Assembly (NCBI GenBank): GCA_003255065.1
Contig: QAOA01001066.1
Coordinates: 2,101,397-2,165,396 of the forward strand
Length of the DNA: 64,000 nt
Reading direction: 5' to 3'
Source of the DNA: Cercis canadensis
Taxonomy: Eukaryota > Streptophyta > Magnoliopsida > Fabales > Fabaceae
The notes under the pieces were generated by a model. It saw only the letters and a list, made by a program, of their open reading frames with translations. It was not told where the DNA came from and ran no database searches. Positions 11,799-24,109 of this stretch are shown piece by piece. The position numbers and the translations under genes are program-made. How positions within the stretch are numbered: the first letter of the stretch is position 1; each line of letters starts with the position of its first letter.

Positions 11799-13413
11799 CG
11801 TTTCGCTGGAACTGAACTTGCTCCCTGGTGTACTCGTGATGCACTTGTCCCAGCACGCACTTGTCAGCTTTGCCACCATTTCATTAACCATAGCTCTTTC
11901 CTTTTCTTGCTGCATTTAGTGAACAAAGCTTACACATCAGTGTCAGGAATGAATAAATCAATTTTCTTTTATCATTTTTCCCCTTTCTATTATACAAAGT
12001 GAATCTGTTGTAAGACCATAGAAGAGTATCTTCATAAAAGGAAAGGAAAGCCTAGGAAGAAGGTAGTGCCTATTACTAAGTGGTATAATACACTGCCTCC
12101 AAGTAAAGATAACTGATATGTGGCCCAAAATTTAAAACGATGAGACTTAAGTATCATATTCTTCTCAGTAACAGAACCATAAGGATTAGATGAAACTGCA
12201 AGTGCCAACATTTATGACAGGAAATGGATCAAAAAACAACAGTAGAGAATACACTACCTAATATACACCCTAAAATCAATCTGTCAATCATTTGGCTACA
12301 CATCAACTAATTGTGTTTTACTTTTGTTATATCCACATCTGGTTTAGATGTAACACTTTAATCACTTGTGGTCCTACTCATTTCACTTGTTTTAACTTCC
12401 ATGTTTAATGATTGAGCACATACAGAACAATTGGGATACAAATCAGACAGATAAAAATTTGAACTTGTTCATATAAAATCTGTCGGTGATCTTTTAACCA
12501 TGAGCAAATATAGACAAAGCATACATTATTCATAAAAAATGCGATGATCAAAACAGAAATCACAGGTCGCTAAAATGTAATGATCACCTTTGTACATTTT
12601 GGGACACAAATGTTAATTGACTAGCAGCCCACTGCTCTCTTTTCTGCCATAAAGGCTTAATGGCAAAGGGCGAAACTATGGAATTTACCTTAACTATCCT
12701 ATAATATTTAGTAGATTTTAAGAATGAGAATTTTTTGCACAACAATTCAAATGCGTTATATTGATACTATGAAATCTACCTTCACTATCCTATAATATTA
12801 AGTAGATTTTAGGATTGAGAAACTAAGTTCAATCCCTCAGATTCAAAGCCAAACCCAGAAAAAGCTAGCATATTGCGTGTATTCAGGTTGAACAGCTAAG
12901 ACCACCTTAACAAGGTCCAGGCTTTGACAGAAAAAGAGAACCTAATTTATAACTTCAAACACAATTGACAGACTTCAGCAATTTACTCAAATCAGTATCC
13001 ACTGCTAAGCATGTATAAACGACATAATTTATAAACAAAGAAATCCTACAACCATTAAAAAAAATTACTGTAATGTGTTACCATTTTTATGTGATAAAGA
13101 CGGAGGCAGAAAACACGTATACTAACAAATCACTGGATAAATTTGCGCGGATGTGCAAGAGACCGCACAACAAATCGAAGTTCTTTTTCTAATGTATATA
13201 TATAAAAGAAAATCATCCAATCAACTCAATCTACAACAACTACCACTACCAGCTCACTAGAAATCCAAGCAGTATCAGAAGGCTCAAATTTCACTCCGTT
13301 TTTTCCCTCCTTCGATTTTTATCGGAAATCAAACGGCAGGTAACATTTAAGAAATGAAAACTTACAGTGATAAATTGCTGCAATTCAGCAGAATTAAGAG
13401 CCGAATTATCCAT
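11721..13413 (-). CDS. TIM8: TIM8, small Tim chaperone of the mitochondrial intermembrane space, 78 aa, 2 exons
   Basis: Small Tim chaperone that, with TIM13, escorts hydrophobic precursors across the intermembrane space to the TIM22 inner-membrane insertase. Exon 1 is 13413-13366 (MDNSALNSAELQQFIT), with donor GTAAGT directly after it. Exon 2 is 11909-11721, after an ATGCAG acceptor. The twin CX3C motif is present: Cys35/Cys39 and Cys55/Cys59, with 15 residues between the pairs, as needed for the two disulfides of the helix-loop-helix fold. Total length of 78 residues matches plant TIM8 (about 77). There is no cleavable presequence, as expected for MIA40-imported proteins. The internal ATG at 11915 lies in the intron and must not be taken as the start. 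The upstream region has site II and telo-box motifs. Confidence 0.93.
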
Positions 13414-13710
13414 GTAGAGTGACTTGGCTGGGATCCTGTACCGAAATCGTCAAAGAATTCTCACAAAACCCTAGCTACACCGATTAATTCTGAAAAGAGA
13501 CTAAAACCCAACGCACCACCAAAACTTGGAGAAGACGGACCAAATAAGAAGGCCCATTGTTAAATATGATAGCTTCATTTTAACGGGCCTAGCCCACCAA
13601 CTACTGACAAATAGCCCATTAAAAGGTTTGGGCCCATACGTCACCGGAGAGTGAGAGAGGCCCATCAGTAAAATAAGCATTAAATGTTTTTTGGGCCATA
13701 AATTAGGAGC
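13414..13710 (-). promoter_or_regulatory. TIM8 promoter with telo-box and several site II (TGGGCY) elements
   Basis: Reading towards the gene on the minus strand there is one telo-box (AAACCCTA on +, 13466-13473) close to the start codon. Upstream lies a cluster of GGCCCA/TGGGCC elements at about 13551, 13583, 13592, 13612, 13630, 13659 and 13692. Site II plus telo-box pairs are known in Arabidopsis promoters of ribosomal-protein and nuclear mitochondrial genes, as binding sites for TCP factors and telo-box proteins. The match to a mitochondrial import gene is striking. TSS position is not determined. Confidence 0.6.
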
Positions 13711-16700
13711 ACTAGGATTATAACACCTTATCTGTCAAAAATGATTATGACACCTTATGGCTATTTCTTTTCACAATGCAAAACAAAAACAAAAGAAAAC
13801 GACACGTAGAAAGACTCAGCAATTTTGTTAGTTAAATGAAAAAGAAATCGAAAATCAATTTACAAACTTTCATTCGAAACTATTTACCAGTCGTTTTTTT
13901 TACTAAATGGGTAGCTTTATGATTCCATTTCTTAAAATTGTTTTCCAAGCTGTTTAGACACTTTTTTACTAAAAAAATATGTATCTAATTGTTTATAATC
14001 ACTTTATATCAACCAAACTGATACATATTTTTAAAAATAAGAAGCTATGCTTAATTATCACTCAATAAAATACATACATATATTTTTCAAGATGTTAATT
14101 AATTTGGATATATAATAGTTAAACTAATCATTCTAAAATCATTTATGTAATTTATTTACTATATTTCAATTTATAATATAGTATAACTCTTCATTATGTT
14201 TTTGGAAAATTAATTTATCAATAAACATCTTGAATATTCTTCATTGTTTAGCAGACTTATTAGTCATATATAATGAAATATATATGGCGAATCAAATGTA
14301 AGTAACTAGTTTAGGAATTTAGCTTTGATTTTTTTTTTTTCTTTGTGCTAAAATGTTTAGAGTAAGAGAAAGTTACTCATTCCAAAGTCAAGATATGCCA
14401 CACAAATTTTAGCAAAAACTTAAAAATAATACTTATAAATTATCTAAAAAAAAATTGATCATAACAATGAGATATGAACCTAAGATTTTGGCTATCCAAT
14501 TGCAAACAAAGTAACAAATTGATCAAAGATTATTATTTTTGTGTTTATTGCTTTAACATAAAATATATAATTAATAATTAATGAAATTAAATGATATTTT
14601 AAAACAACATAGATACTTCATTAATCTCAAATAGTCAATCATTAGACTATTATATGAAATGGTGTTATTAAAAAGCAAAAAGAAATGGTAAGCAATTTAT
14701 TGTTCAAATGCTAATTGCGATTTGAGTTTTAACAGTGGAAGGATATAAATAGAATCGAGGTCTCTCTTTTTGCTGCATGATATTATGAATGCTTGAACTT
14801 TTTTTTTTTNTGAACCTTTTTTTTTTTTTTTGTGGATTACCAAAAACTCATCATCAATCTACATCTAGTAACTTCCCTCGTAAACATTTGAATAATGTAT
14901 TAATCTACTTTCTCAAAAAGATAACGAACTAGATCCTCAAATTTGAGCTATGTTATACTAATTAGCTAGTCCTGAAAACCGTTGACAGAGTTTCTTATGC
15001 GTTAAGCATAACACGCCTTTTCTCCTGTTTTTGTTGGTAAACAAAGCACGACTAACTTTGTGATAGATGAACCTTGAAATATGATGCCTAAAAGGAAGAA
15101 AAAAAGAAAAGGAAAATCACACACATGATTGGTAGGAGAGGCTCCACACACACAGAGATGGAAAGAGAGGAGAGAGCACAAAACCCAGTTAATATGGAAA
15201 GGATATTTTAAACGCATTATAGGTGAGAGTGAGACCCATGTGTAGAACTAGACAATCGCTTAAAGGATTACAACTACAAAGGCCAACTTTTATTGCTGCC
15301 GTATTAAGCAAAGGAATTCAACCATGCATATATAATTGGGACTTCAATTTCCTTTTTTATTTTCTAGCGAGGGAATGGATCTTTCAAAATCTAAGTTACA
15401 TGGAAAGACTAAGCTCTGTAAAGCAACATCTTCTTAGTGAAGGAAAGTACTACCAATTTTTTTTTTTTGGTACAGGAAAGTACCTATCTTTAGTTGACTA
15501 TTTGCTTTGCTCGTGGTTTTGCTTTTTACTAAAAGCACGAGCTTTTTTGATTTTCCATTCCTTCTTCATTGAAATTGAATTCTTTGAAAGCTTTACAAAT
15601 AACAAAAATTAGAATTGGCCAAACTAGACCTTGGAAGAAAACTATTAAAATGAAAAAGAAGCTTCCTCTTTAAAGACACACTCGCAGACATAAAGTGCGG
15701 CTACTAGTCATTTCTCCACTAAAGATTTCAAAAACAGAACCCAAAAGAAGAAGAAAAAGCCTAGATTATAGTTAAATTAAATGGCAAATCCACTAGGCAG
15801 TGCCTAAGAAACATTTAAACATGGTAATTTCAGAATTAAACTAAAAAAAGGTAAATCAAGGCCATAATGGGTTAGTTCTTGGTTGTGAGACATTGCGAGC
15901 CCACAAGAAAAAAACTGAGCTGAGTCACTTTTCATGCTGCTATGGATGCACAGACGTAACAGTCACACAACTTTTGCATGCAAGCTCTTTCGTATCAAAA
16001 GTAACAACCCCTTGGGTGAAGCTTTAGTCGGAGAAAATATTTAAAAAAAAGAAAAATTAAGACAAGCTTATATGGATTTGCATGATTTTTACTGCTTTGA
16101 TTATGATAATTAATACCATTAGCTATCTCTGTGTACTAAGGTTGCGGATGCTATACGTGATAGGCGCTGAGTGAGAATCTGTCTTACTTTTCACCTGAAA
16201 ACTTATAACATTTTCTGTCATCCAATAATTTAACGCATGCATACTTCATTACTCCTTTGGAAAATATTCTATCCTTGTCAATAAACACAGGGTTCTGCAA
16301 AAAGAGAAAAAACTTTCAAACGTGGGCTAAACTATCAATAAATTAGTGTTAGAGGAGCATGTAAATTTCCAGTTACACAAGTAAATTAATCCTTGAGGTC
16401 AAATTTACGTACCAGCTGTTGGTGTTGTTACAGTTAAACAGAGATTAGGAAAGCATGACACTACATGACATCAATCTCACAGAGGAGGTAGTCTATAACA
16501 TCTAACAACCACTGTTTAGTGTTCAACTGTTTATTAACTAAAAATCCAACAACCCAGTTGAAAAAAATAGTCAATATCCTGTCCAATACTAGATCCACAC
16601 AAATAGCAATAAACATTAATTCGAGAATATTGTTTTCAAGGCCCTGAATTTCAAACTATTATTTAGTTTTTAAATGCTATTACCAATGATCTTCCATTAC

Positions 16701-17101
16701 TTGTTAATACATAATTGGTGAGGCCAATAGGATAATAGGAGATAAAATTCAAATGCTATGAAAACACACAAATACAATATAAATAAATAAATAAACTCTG
16801 ACGATGAGTGGTATAAAAGGTTAGGCATAAGATAAGGCAAAGCAAAAGATCTTTAAGACTGTGACAATAACTTTGTTTAATTAATTGTCAAACATCAAAT
16901 TGAGTCTGTTAAGGCATTGTCCTCTTTATAATTGATCTCACCTTCTCCCCCAACCATTAACCATTACAAGAAAGACGATTATAGCTTTTGTCTCTTAATT
17001 CTCAGCTTATAAATACTCAACAACATTATTGATGCTCCTGTGCTAAACCTCAGTGTGAGTTGGTGAAGAGCCAAAGTTTTCAAGAGAAAAGGTTTGAGGA
17101 A
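13711..17101. other. Intergenic, ending in the NAC gene promoter
   Basis: Very AT-rich, with homopolymer runs and a single N at 14810 that lies between two copies of TGAAC plus a T-run. I see no supported gene: the frames at 15002-15217 and 15223-15612 have no recognisable domain. A TATA-like CTTATAAATACTC lies at about 17006-17018, about 85 bases before the NAC start codon. Confidence 0.55.
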
Positions 17102-18240
17102 ATGGACAAGTTCAATTTTGTTAGAAATGGAGTGACAAGATTGCCTCCTGGTTTTCGTTTCCAGCCAACAGATGAAGAGCTTGTCTTTCAATACCTCAAA
17201 TGTAAAGTCTTCTCGTGCCCACTTCCTGCTTCAATCATCCCTGAGATCAATGTCTGCAAGTACGATCCTTGGGATTTGCCAGGTAACCATAAAAGTTGCA
17301 CTGCTCAATTAAATACCATCACTTTCTTCTGCCCTTTTTTTTTCTGGAAGAAAAGAATAAGAATCGTACGCATATCTTTAGCTAGTTCTTGCTGGCATTG
17401 CAGTATATAAACAAACTGTTACATTAATAAACAGAAGCAAAGAATAAGTCATTAACACTGTTCTCACTGCTGCTTAATGTGCTACATATTCTTAACCAGA
17501 GGAACTAAACTATACTAGTTTCATGTACGTTCAGGTGGTTCGGACGAGCAAGATAGGTACTTTTTCAGCTACAAGGAGGCAAAATATCGAAATGGTAATC
17601 GCATGAACAGAACAACCAACTCTGGCTATTGGAAAGCAACAGGGTCAGACAAAAAAATTTCATCTTCAAAGAAAAACGACGTTGCAGGGATAAGAAAATC
17701 CCTGGTTTTTTACCAAGGGAAATCCCAAAATGGCTCCAGAACTGACTGGGTCATGCATGAATATCGCCTTGTCAGTGCAGAAAACCTGGTAAATGTCAAT
17801 TATTTTTTGGGTTGTTATATATTATTATATACAAGCTTTATGAGCTGTATGATCAAAACAATTTACGATATGCATGTTTTGTAGAGCTTGCTACTATAGT
17901 ATAGCACTGATCATTTTTTAGCTACTGAACTGAAAATTCATCTGTTGATGAATGCTTTTGGCAGAATTATATAAACGAGATAGGAGATTGGGTTCTGTGT
18001 CGCATATTCTTTAAGAAAAGAAGTGCAGAAAGTGATGATAGGCTAATTATACAGACTCATAAGCAAAACCATGTTGAGGTGACTCAACCAAGATTCTTTG
18101 ATTTTATGATGCTACACAAGACAATTCCATGTCCCCTCCTTTCTCCTACATCGTCATCTTGTTCAAGTTCCAGTAGTATTACGGAGTTGTCTTTAAATGT
18201 ATCAGAGTACGAAGAAACAAGTGGCTATACTGAATTTTAA
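17102..18240 (+). CDS. NAC-domain transcription factor, NAC083/VNI2-like, 236 aa, 3 exons
   Basis: Plant-specific DNA-binding transcription factor. Exons: 17102-17282, 17535-17788, 17965-18240. Residues 14-28 form NAC subdomain A (LPPGFRFQPTDEELV). Subdomain B runs to DPWDLPG at the first junction. C contains EAKYRNGN..GYWKATGSDK, D contains DWVMHEYRL and E contains DWVLCRIFFKKR. Intron positions are the usual two of NAC genes. The short 80-residue C-terminus is Ser-rich with a PRFFDFM segment. By overall pattern it resembles NAC083/VNI2, a regulator of xylem vessel development and leaf senescence; the subgroup is inference. The ATG at 17102 fits the common MDK/MDN start of this clade. A 42-base in-frame extension upstream lacks an ATG. 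Confidence 0.93.
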
Positions 18241-20099
18241 GAGCAGTATTGGTCAGTTTCCCTTTGTTTGTAACATGTCAATGTCTGTGCTATATATATC
18301 CATTAAGGAAAATGGATCTTATGCTAGAAAATTAATGTCCACATCAATTAGTTCCTCCTCACCAAAGGAACGGGATATTAATTAGTGGATGTATCTAATG
18401 TTATGTTTTCCTATAATACCTGTAATGACCTGACTTTCATGTCTCTCCATAATTCCAATGAGCTCAGTATGGTAAAATATATATAGTAGTGGTACTTACG
18501 TTTTAACTCTCTCCTCACTATTTTCTTCGTTTTTCTTTTGTTATCAGAAGGGCAATCAATTCTCAGTATGGTAAAATATGTTTCTTTCATGCCCAACCTA
18601 ACGGTTTGTTGTTGTTCTCCCCCCNCCCCCCCCCGTCTCTCTCTCTCTCCCTCCCTCTTTCTAATCCTCATATAAATATTTCATCTAACACAGGTTAGCA
18701 GCAGATTAAGATGAGAAAAAGGGTTATAAAATTTCACCTCTCACAAACAATAGCAATCAGTGGTCTTTCTATGGAATATATATTAGTGTCACTTCTACAT
18801 TCTAGTTGGGCATTGAATTGGTAAATAACGAATTCATACCTTAATTCTGTATCAAAAACCAGAGTAATAGTATTCTTTAATGAAATTGGTGAAACCAGTT
18901 CTTAATTACGATTGCAGGATTATTTTGATCAAGTTACTTACTTCGAGAAAAATATCCAATAAATTTAACATAGCGCACATTCGGTTCAGGTAATTGTTTA
19001 CAATTTTGAATTTTCTGATAATTTTTCTAAAGTATACCCAGGAATTTTAAATTTTTTCAAAAGAATTTAGACATGATTTTCTTTGTCAAATTATCTTTCA
19101 AATTTCTCATAGAAATATTTTCTATAGGAATGAGGAGGGGTCTTCTTCTTTGGTCCTTCATCATTCATCAACGTCAATTTATGGGAAAAGAAAAAAAGAA
19201 AAAAAGAAAAAATGACACAAAAATCCAGTCTGGGCCATTCTTACTTTTTTTTTTTTGCTGATGCTGGGCCCACCCGTCTTGTGCCTCTTGAGCCCAACAA
19301 TTGGAGGTCGTAGAGAGTAGTTCTAGATTGCAATAGGTTGGGACATCATGGATCGTTAGTTGCTTTCGTTCAATGAATTTTCAGTAGCCAAAATAAAAGA
19401 AAAAAGGGAAAAACTTTATTGCCTTAGCAAAAAAAGGGTTGCAACTTGCAATAGTAAATATAAGCTCTTTTTTATCTGTCACTCCGTATTGGCAGCATTC
19501 TTTCCAAATATAAATGTTAAAAAAAGAAAAGGAAAAAAAACCTGTCTAACATTGGGATTTATGAATCTCTAGAAGTCTGTTTTGAATTCACCAAAATTAA
19601 CAAAGAGAAAGAAAATCTTGTTTGCTTTATCCTTCAAGCTGAGACAAGACATAAACGCACACATGCTCTATTTTGAGAAGAGGGATTGATGGGCACAACG
19701 CAGTTTTGTCACTTGTTCTTACAAGTGTCATGAATAGCTATATTAGAGGATTGGTCAAAGATAGCAAACCAAGAAAAAGGGAAATTCACATTAAAATGTG
19801 CGCCTAATCCTAAGTTGACGTTTTCTATCCAATGACGAAAGGGTTACAACTCGAAAATCCCAAGATTGCTGCAACATCTAAAAACTGCAAATCCAGGTTG
19901 ATTTTATGAAATTTAATCTAATAACTTTTCTATTATTAACGTCACCAACTTTAAGTACAGAGTATACAGATTCGTTATACGGTTATTTTAACTACCGCCA
20001 TGGCCCTTCAAATTCCTCATTATTGTATTCTCCTGTCTTCAGCAGGGCATTCGCTTTTTATCACCCTGTTGCATTGCAGACTCATCTTTGTGTTCTGCA
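18241..20099. other. Intergenic between NAC and MGC-acidic genes
   Basis: The 3' flank of the NAC gene is followed by low-complexity sequence: a C-run with a single N at 18625, then a CT-repeat at 18635-18660, and A/G-rich tracts at 19180-19215. The last 100 bases before 20100 should hold the 5' UTR of the next gene. No other coding region is supported. Confidence 0.5.
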
Positions 20100-21376
20100 A
20101 TGGGGTGCAACAATACCAAGTTGAAGGCGGAGGGAGAGGAAGTCCCTGCCAAGATTCGCCCCCTCCTTCGTCGCCAATATGAGGAGCTCAAAAAACGCAG
20201 AAGTGTAGCCAAACTACAAGGAAACACCCTCTCCCAGAAAAAACTGCTCAAGGATGATGTGGAAGATGATGAAAGTTCTGATTCTCTTCTTGGAAAAGAT
20301 GACAAGGTAGTGAAATCTTGCCCGAAGCCAAAGGAGATAGAATCTCGTAAAGAGGAAATAGTGGTACGGGTATCGGTGGAAAAGCTCTCTAAAGTGGTTC
20401 CATTGCCTGACTCTGAATTTGAAACTTCGGAGGATGAGGGCCGCAATGGCAGCACAGAGCAGGAAAAGAAAGACAAAGATCGAGTCCAGGAGGAAATGAA
20501 TGTTGATGACAAAGACCACGGCCAGGAAAAAGTGAAAGATGTTGATGACAAGAATCACGGCCCAGAGGAAGTTAAGGATGTTGAGGACAAGGATCACGAA
20601 CAAGAAAAGGTCAAAGATGCTGATGACAAGGTTGAAGTTGAAACAGAGGAGGGAAAGAATGCAGAAAAGGTACATGAAGAAGTAGATGAAAAAAATGATG
20701 ATGAGGATGAGGACGAAGACGATGACAATGGTAATGATGAATTTTCCAGACTGGTATGTCCCGGGTCACCCAGCTTCAAGATTTATTGTCAGCCACAGAA
20801 GAATGAAGGGGAAGAGAAAAGTGAGTACTAATGGACAACAAATAGCAACTCTTATTAAGCAAGCCAATAATTTGTATAAGCAAATCTGAACACTCTGAGA
20901 AAATTGCAGGTAAGGACCCACTCACGCCCACGCCCGAGCCCGTGCCCGAGCCCGCTCCGGTGCACCAGAAGTCGCCCAGTACTGACAGTGTTCAGAGCGC
21001 TGCATCAGGAAACTCAGCAAACTCAAGCGAGGTAAACTGCTTTCATTTTTTATTCTCTCTCGCACATATTATCAAATAACAATTTACAGAAGATGTTGCA
21101 AAAGAAAACCTGAGATTAGATATTGGATATTCAATACTTGCCATAAATATTGACCAGAATAAGAACAATTATCAGGATTTTGTTCTCACATTCTCTTTCT
21201 GCTTCGTACTTCAGAATGTTGAGTGTGTTGAATCAATTACCAAGAGAAAACACAAAAACAGAAAATTCGGGGCTGTGAAGAATCTGCTCAACGTTAAGTC
21301 ATGCTACCACCCAAGTTGTACCTGTACTGGTGGCTCAGACAGAAGCCGTCTTCTTGCTGCAAAAGCAGTGCACTGA
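20100..21376 (+). CDS. Acidic, repeat-bearing MGC-start protein of unknown function, 334 aa, 3 exons
   Basis: I do not recognise a named family. Exons: 20100-20820, 20910-21031, 21215-21376, with good GT-AG sites and a continuous frame. The N-terminus MGCNNTK fits dual N-myristoylation (Gly2) and S-acylation (Cys3), which would tether the protein to the plasma membrane; an ATG at 20100 is required for this. The middle is highly charged. A 13-residue repeat (DDKDHGQEKVKDV type) recurs at exact 39-base spacing from 20502, 20541, 20580 and 20619, followed by an Asp/Glu run at about residues 195-215. Exon 2 encodes a Pro-rich TPEPVPEPAP segment. The C-terminus is basic then Cys-rich (SCYHPSCTCTGG) and is likely the conserved part. 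It is probably a largely disordered membrane-anchored scaffold; the function is open. Confidence 0.75.
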
Positions 21377-22467
21377 TTATGATACTAGGTGTTAGAAAGA
21401 AGGGTAGTTATATCCTTTCTCTATGACTTTTTGCACTGTTTTTATACTAAATTGTCTTACACAGCTAAAATTTTACTGGATCAAATATCTGAGTTATATA
21501 AAAAAAAAAATTTACATTTAGTAAAATTTAAATTATATTAACTATGTAAATATGAGACAATTTAGTATTAAAACAATACAAAAAACCATACAGCTGTGCC
21601 TTATGTGACATCTCCGTGGGGTAGGAGAACTACCTAGAAAGAATGAAGAAAAATTGTACTCCTATATTCTTTTTATTCTTTTTATCTTTCGGCCTTTTTG
21701 GGCCTACTTAAATTTTATTTTATCTCCTGATTCCTGAATCCCTATATCTGAATTGGTAGGGACTAGGGAGCATCTCATCAATCAGAGATAGAATATGACC
21801 AGATTGTCTTTGTTCATAACAAAAATGCCTTGGTTATTTCTGACTGTTATGCAACTGCAATTATTTTCCTCTGCATATACATACTTTCATGGAGGCGGTT
21901 TCTCCATCTACATGATAGAGTCAAGAACAGAATTTGAACTCTGTAGTTTAATGTACAATAATGGACATGGCATCACCCACCTGTTTTCGAATCATTGTTT
22001 GGGTAAGGATCATATATTAGATACCAAACAAATTGATTTAAAAGGGCTAACTAAACTCTACACGGGCATATTGCCATGCTTTAAGCTCCTATAGTTCCTC
22101 TTACTTGGAAATCAGCTGTCGCATTGTCAAATTCAAAAATGGATTTTAAGTCCAAAAGCTGGCCAAGTAAAAAGCAAAAGAATTTTTTTAAAAAAAAGTA
22201 AGACACATGGTTATTTCTGTGACTACAAATATTAGATGATTTTTGGGATACATGAGTCTAGATAACAATAATAATAATGCATTGACCATCAAATTTAACA
22301 AGTTAGGAACTCTTTCAAGTCTTAAATGCCAATGCCTCACTACATTTTACTTTCTCAATAAGTACATGCATACCAGAACAAACGTGAAATTGAATAAGCA
22401 CACACCTACGGCAAGGATGCAAAACAAAAGGAACAAGCAAACCAAATAAGTACATGCATTGATGTTT
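21377..22467. other. Intergenic
   Basis: 3' flank of the MGC gene. A 99-codon open frame at 21795-22094 has no recognisable domain and I do not call it. There is no RNA gene or clear repeat. Confidence 0.5.
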
Positions 22468-23410
22468 TTCCTCGTCATAAAGTTAACCTCACTTGAAATA
22501 GCTACATCATTTATGGTATTGAGCTTTGGATCCTCATTATCTTCCCTGATAGAAAGACGTTTGATTTTTGAAAGGAACAACAGAACTTCTGGACCAATAC
22601 TTGAAAGCTGGTGTTTCACAGCTTTGACTTTGTCTGGCTTCAGAGGCAAGACAATTGTTGTAGTTGGAGCACGATATATTTGTTTTACGTCAAGAGTGGT
22701 AGGGTTCTCCTTAACCCACTCAGCAACTATATACCCCAGACCGCAATATGGACAAGGCTCCTCATTGAACCGTATCTGATATCCATTGCTAAAAATATAA
22801 GGCCGAGTCTGCAATTTAACCGTAACAGAAATTCTATCAGAATTGCTCCAAAGGCATTAAATAAAATCATTCGGATTTTTTTGGTAAAAAAAATCGTCTT
22901 TTAAATTTCGAGCTATATTTCGTACAAGAAGCTCAGTCCCATTTGCTGAAGCACAGTTGGAGTACCTACATTTCTTTTTCTCGTACAACAGTTAAGACTA
23001 CCTTGATTACACATATTACCTTTCCCCAGAAACTTACCTCTAGGAAGAAGATACTTAATATTATTTAGGATGTGATTAAAGTAAGTTATAGGTACACCAG
23101 TCATTGTTGAAAGGAAACCCTTTCTGGGAACATTTGGGTGGCAGACTGTACCTTTCTCTCTCCTATGTAACCGCTACTTCTATTGCCTTTCTTTGTGGAC
23201 CGTCCAACACTGCAGATGGATTCAATGTTTCTGTGAGTTGAAAATGAGTAATGTAGCCGGAGCACCAGTTGCTGTGATGTCTCTAGATGTTATGATGAAC
23301 TCAAGCGTCGGATCCACGCCTTCAAAGTACTGATTATCTTGTAAATTTGGGATTTGGCTCATCATTTCATTCTTGTACGGAAAGGTCTGTAGATTTACGA
23401 CTATTATCAC
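22468..23410 (-). pseudogene. Relic of a NO VEIN-like GHKL ATPase gene
   Basis: Two blocks on the minus strand resemble the N-terminal Hsp90-like (HATPase) part of the large plant NO VEIN/NVL-type nuclear proteins. Block 1 (23410 to about 23140) reads ..VDPTLEFIITSRDITATG.. and ..NIESICSVGRSTKKGN..SGYIGER, with a frameshift at about 23235. Block 2 (22808-22468), after an ATTGCAG acceptor, reads TRPYIFSNGYQIRFNEEPCP.. and ..VLLFLSKIKRLSIREDNEDP. The G-rich GIGFKS segment expected between the blocks is absent, and nothing of the remaining long C-terminal part is present. The family proteins exceed 1000 residues. This is a truncated, non-functional copy. Confidence 0.7.
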
Positions 23411-24109
23411 TATGAAAGGTCTATTTAAGGTTTAAATACGTATATTAAGAAAAAATAAAATATAAAGATCATGTATATGTCTTGTGTAAAAAATTAAGCC
23501 TAGACAAGCTTCTGTAAACCAGCGTAAAACAAACTTAAATATACAATGGATTTAAAATTCAACTAAGTGATTGTATCGTAGCAACTACGATGAGATGTTG
23601 GCAGCCCATCAGTTGGTTCTTACCTAGCGGCAGGTGCTAGCAGTAACTTCAATAGATGTTTGTGCCCCTTTAGTTGGTGGCTACATTTTTATTTTATACC
23701 GTTTATAATTGTTTTTTTTTTTTTTTTTTTTTTTTTTTTTNNNNNNNNNNNNNNNAAAAAAAAAAAAAGAGAGAAAATTAAAGTATTTTACCTTATAATA
23801 ACATTGAAAAAATTTTAAATTTAATTTGGTTTAGTGGTGAGCAATATTTATATAATTTGTATAAGATTTTAGATTTGAATTTTTATAATGTCATATACTC
23901 AAAAAAAATTAAAAAAAAAATCCAACAAACTTTGATTTTATTTAACATATATATTTATATTTTGTTTGTATATCTTATGTACCAAATAGTATAATAATTG
24001 TTAGCAATTACATAAAATGACTTTTATCTATTCTTACTCCTAATACCAAATAAAAGTAATGAATTCCAATAAAAAAAAAAATCATGCATTATTATTTTTT
24101 TGGTATATT
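23411..24109. other. Intergenic with 15-N gap between T-run and A-run
   Basis: N bases occupy 23741-23755 between a run of more than 25 T and a run of A, so the true sequence there is unknown. A SINE-like degenerate segment lies at 23825-23915. No gene. Confidence 0.6.
23825..23915 (+). repeat. Second degenerate SINE-like segment
   Basis: It has the same layout as 1183-1275: GGTTTAGTGGTGAGC (A-box-like), TTAGATTTGAATTTT (B-box-like), then ATGTCATATACTC and an A-run. It is strongly decayed. The pairing of the two copies is the main support. Confidence 0.3.

Noticed and set aside
15223-15612. 129-codon plus-strand frame
   Set aside because: It is Phe/Leu-rich from T-runs, has no recognisable motif and no conserved splice pattern.
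20039-20675. Long Ser/Phe-rich minus-strand frames opposite the acidic MGC gene
   Set aside because: They are antisense shadows of the GA-rich Asp/Glu-coding repeats; the plus strand has the splice sites and the start signal.
21795-22094. 99-codon plus-strand open frame
   Set aside because: No domain, no splice context and composition like non-coding AT-rich DNA.
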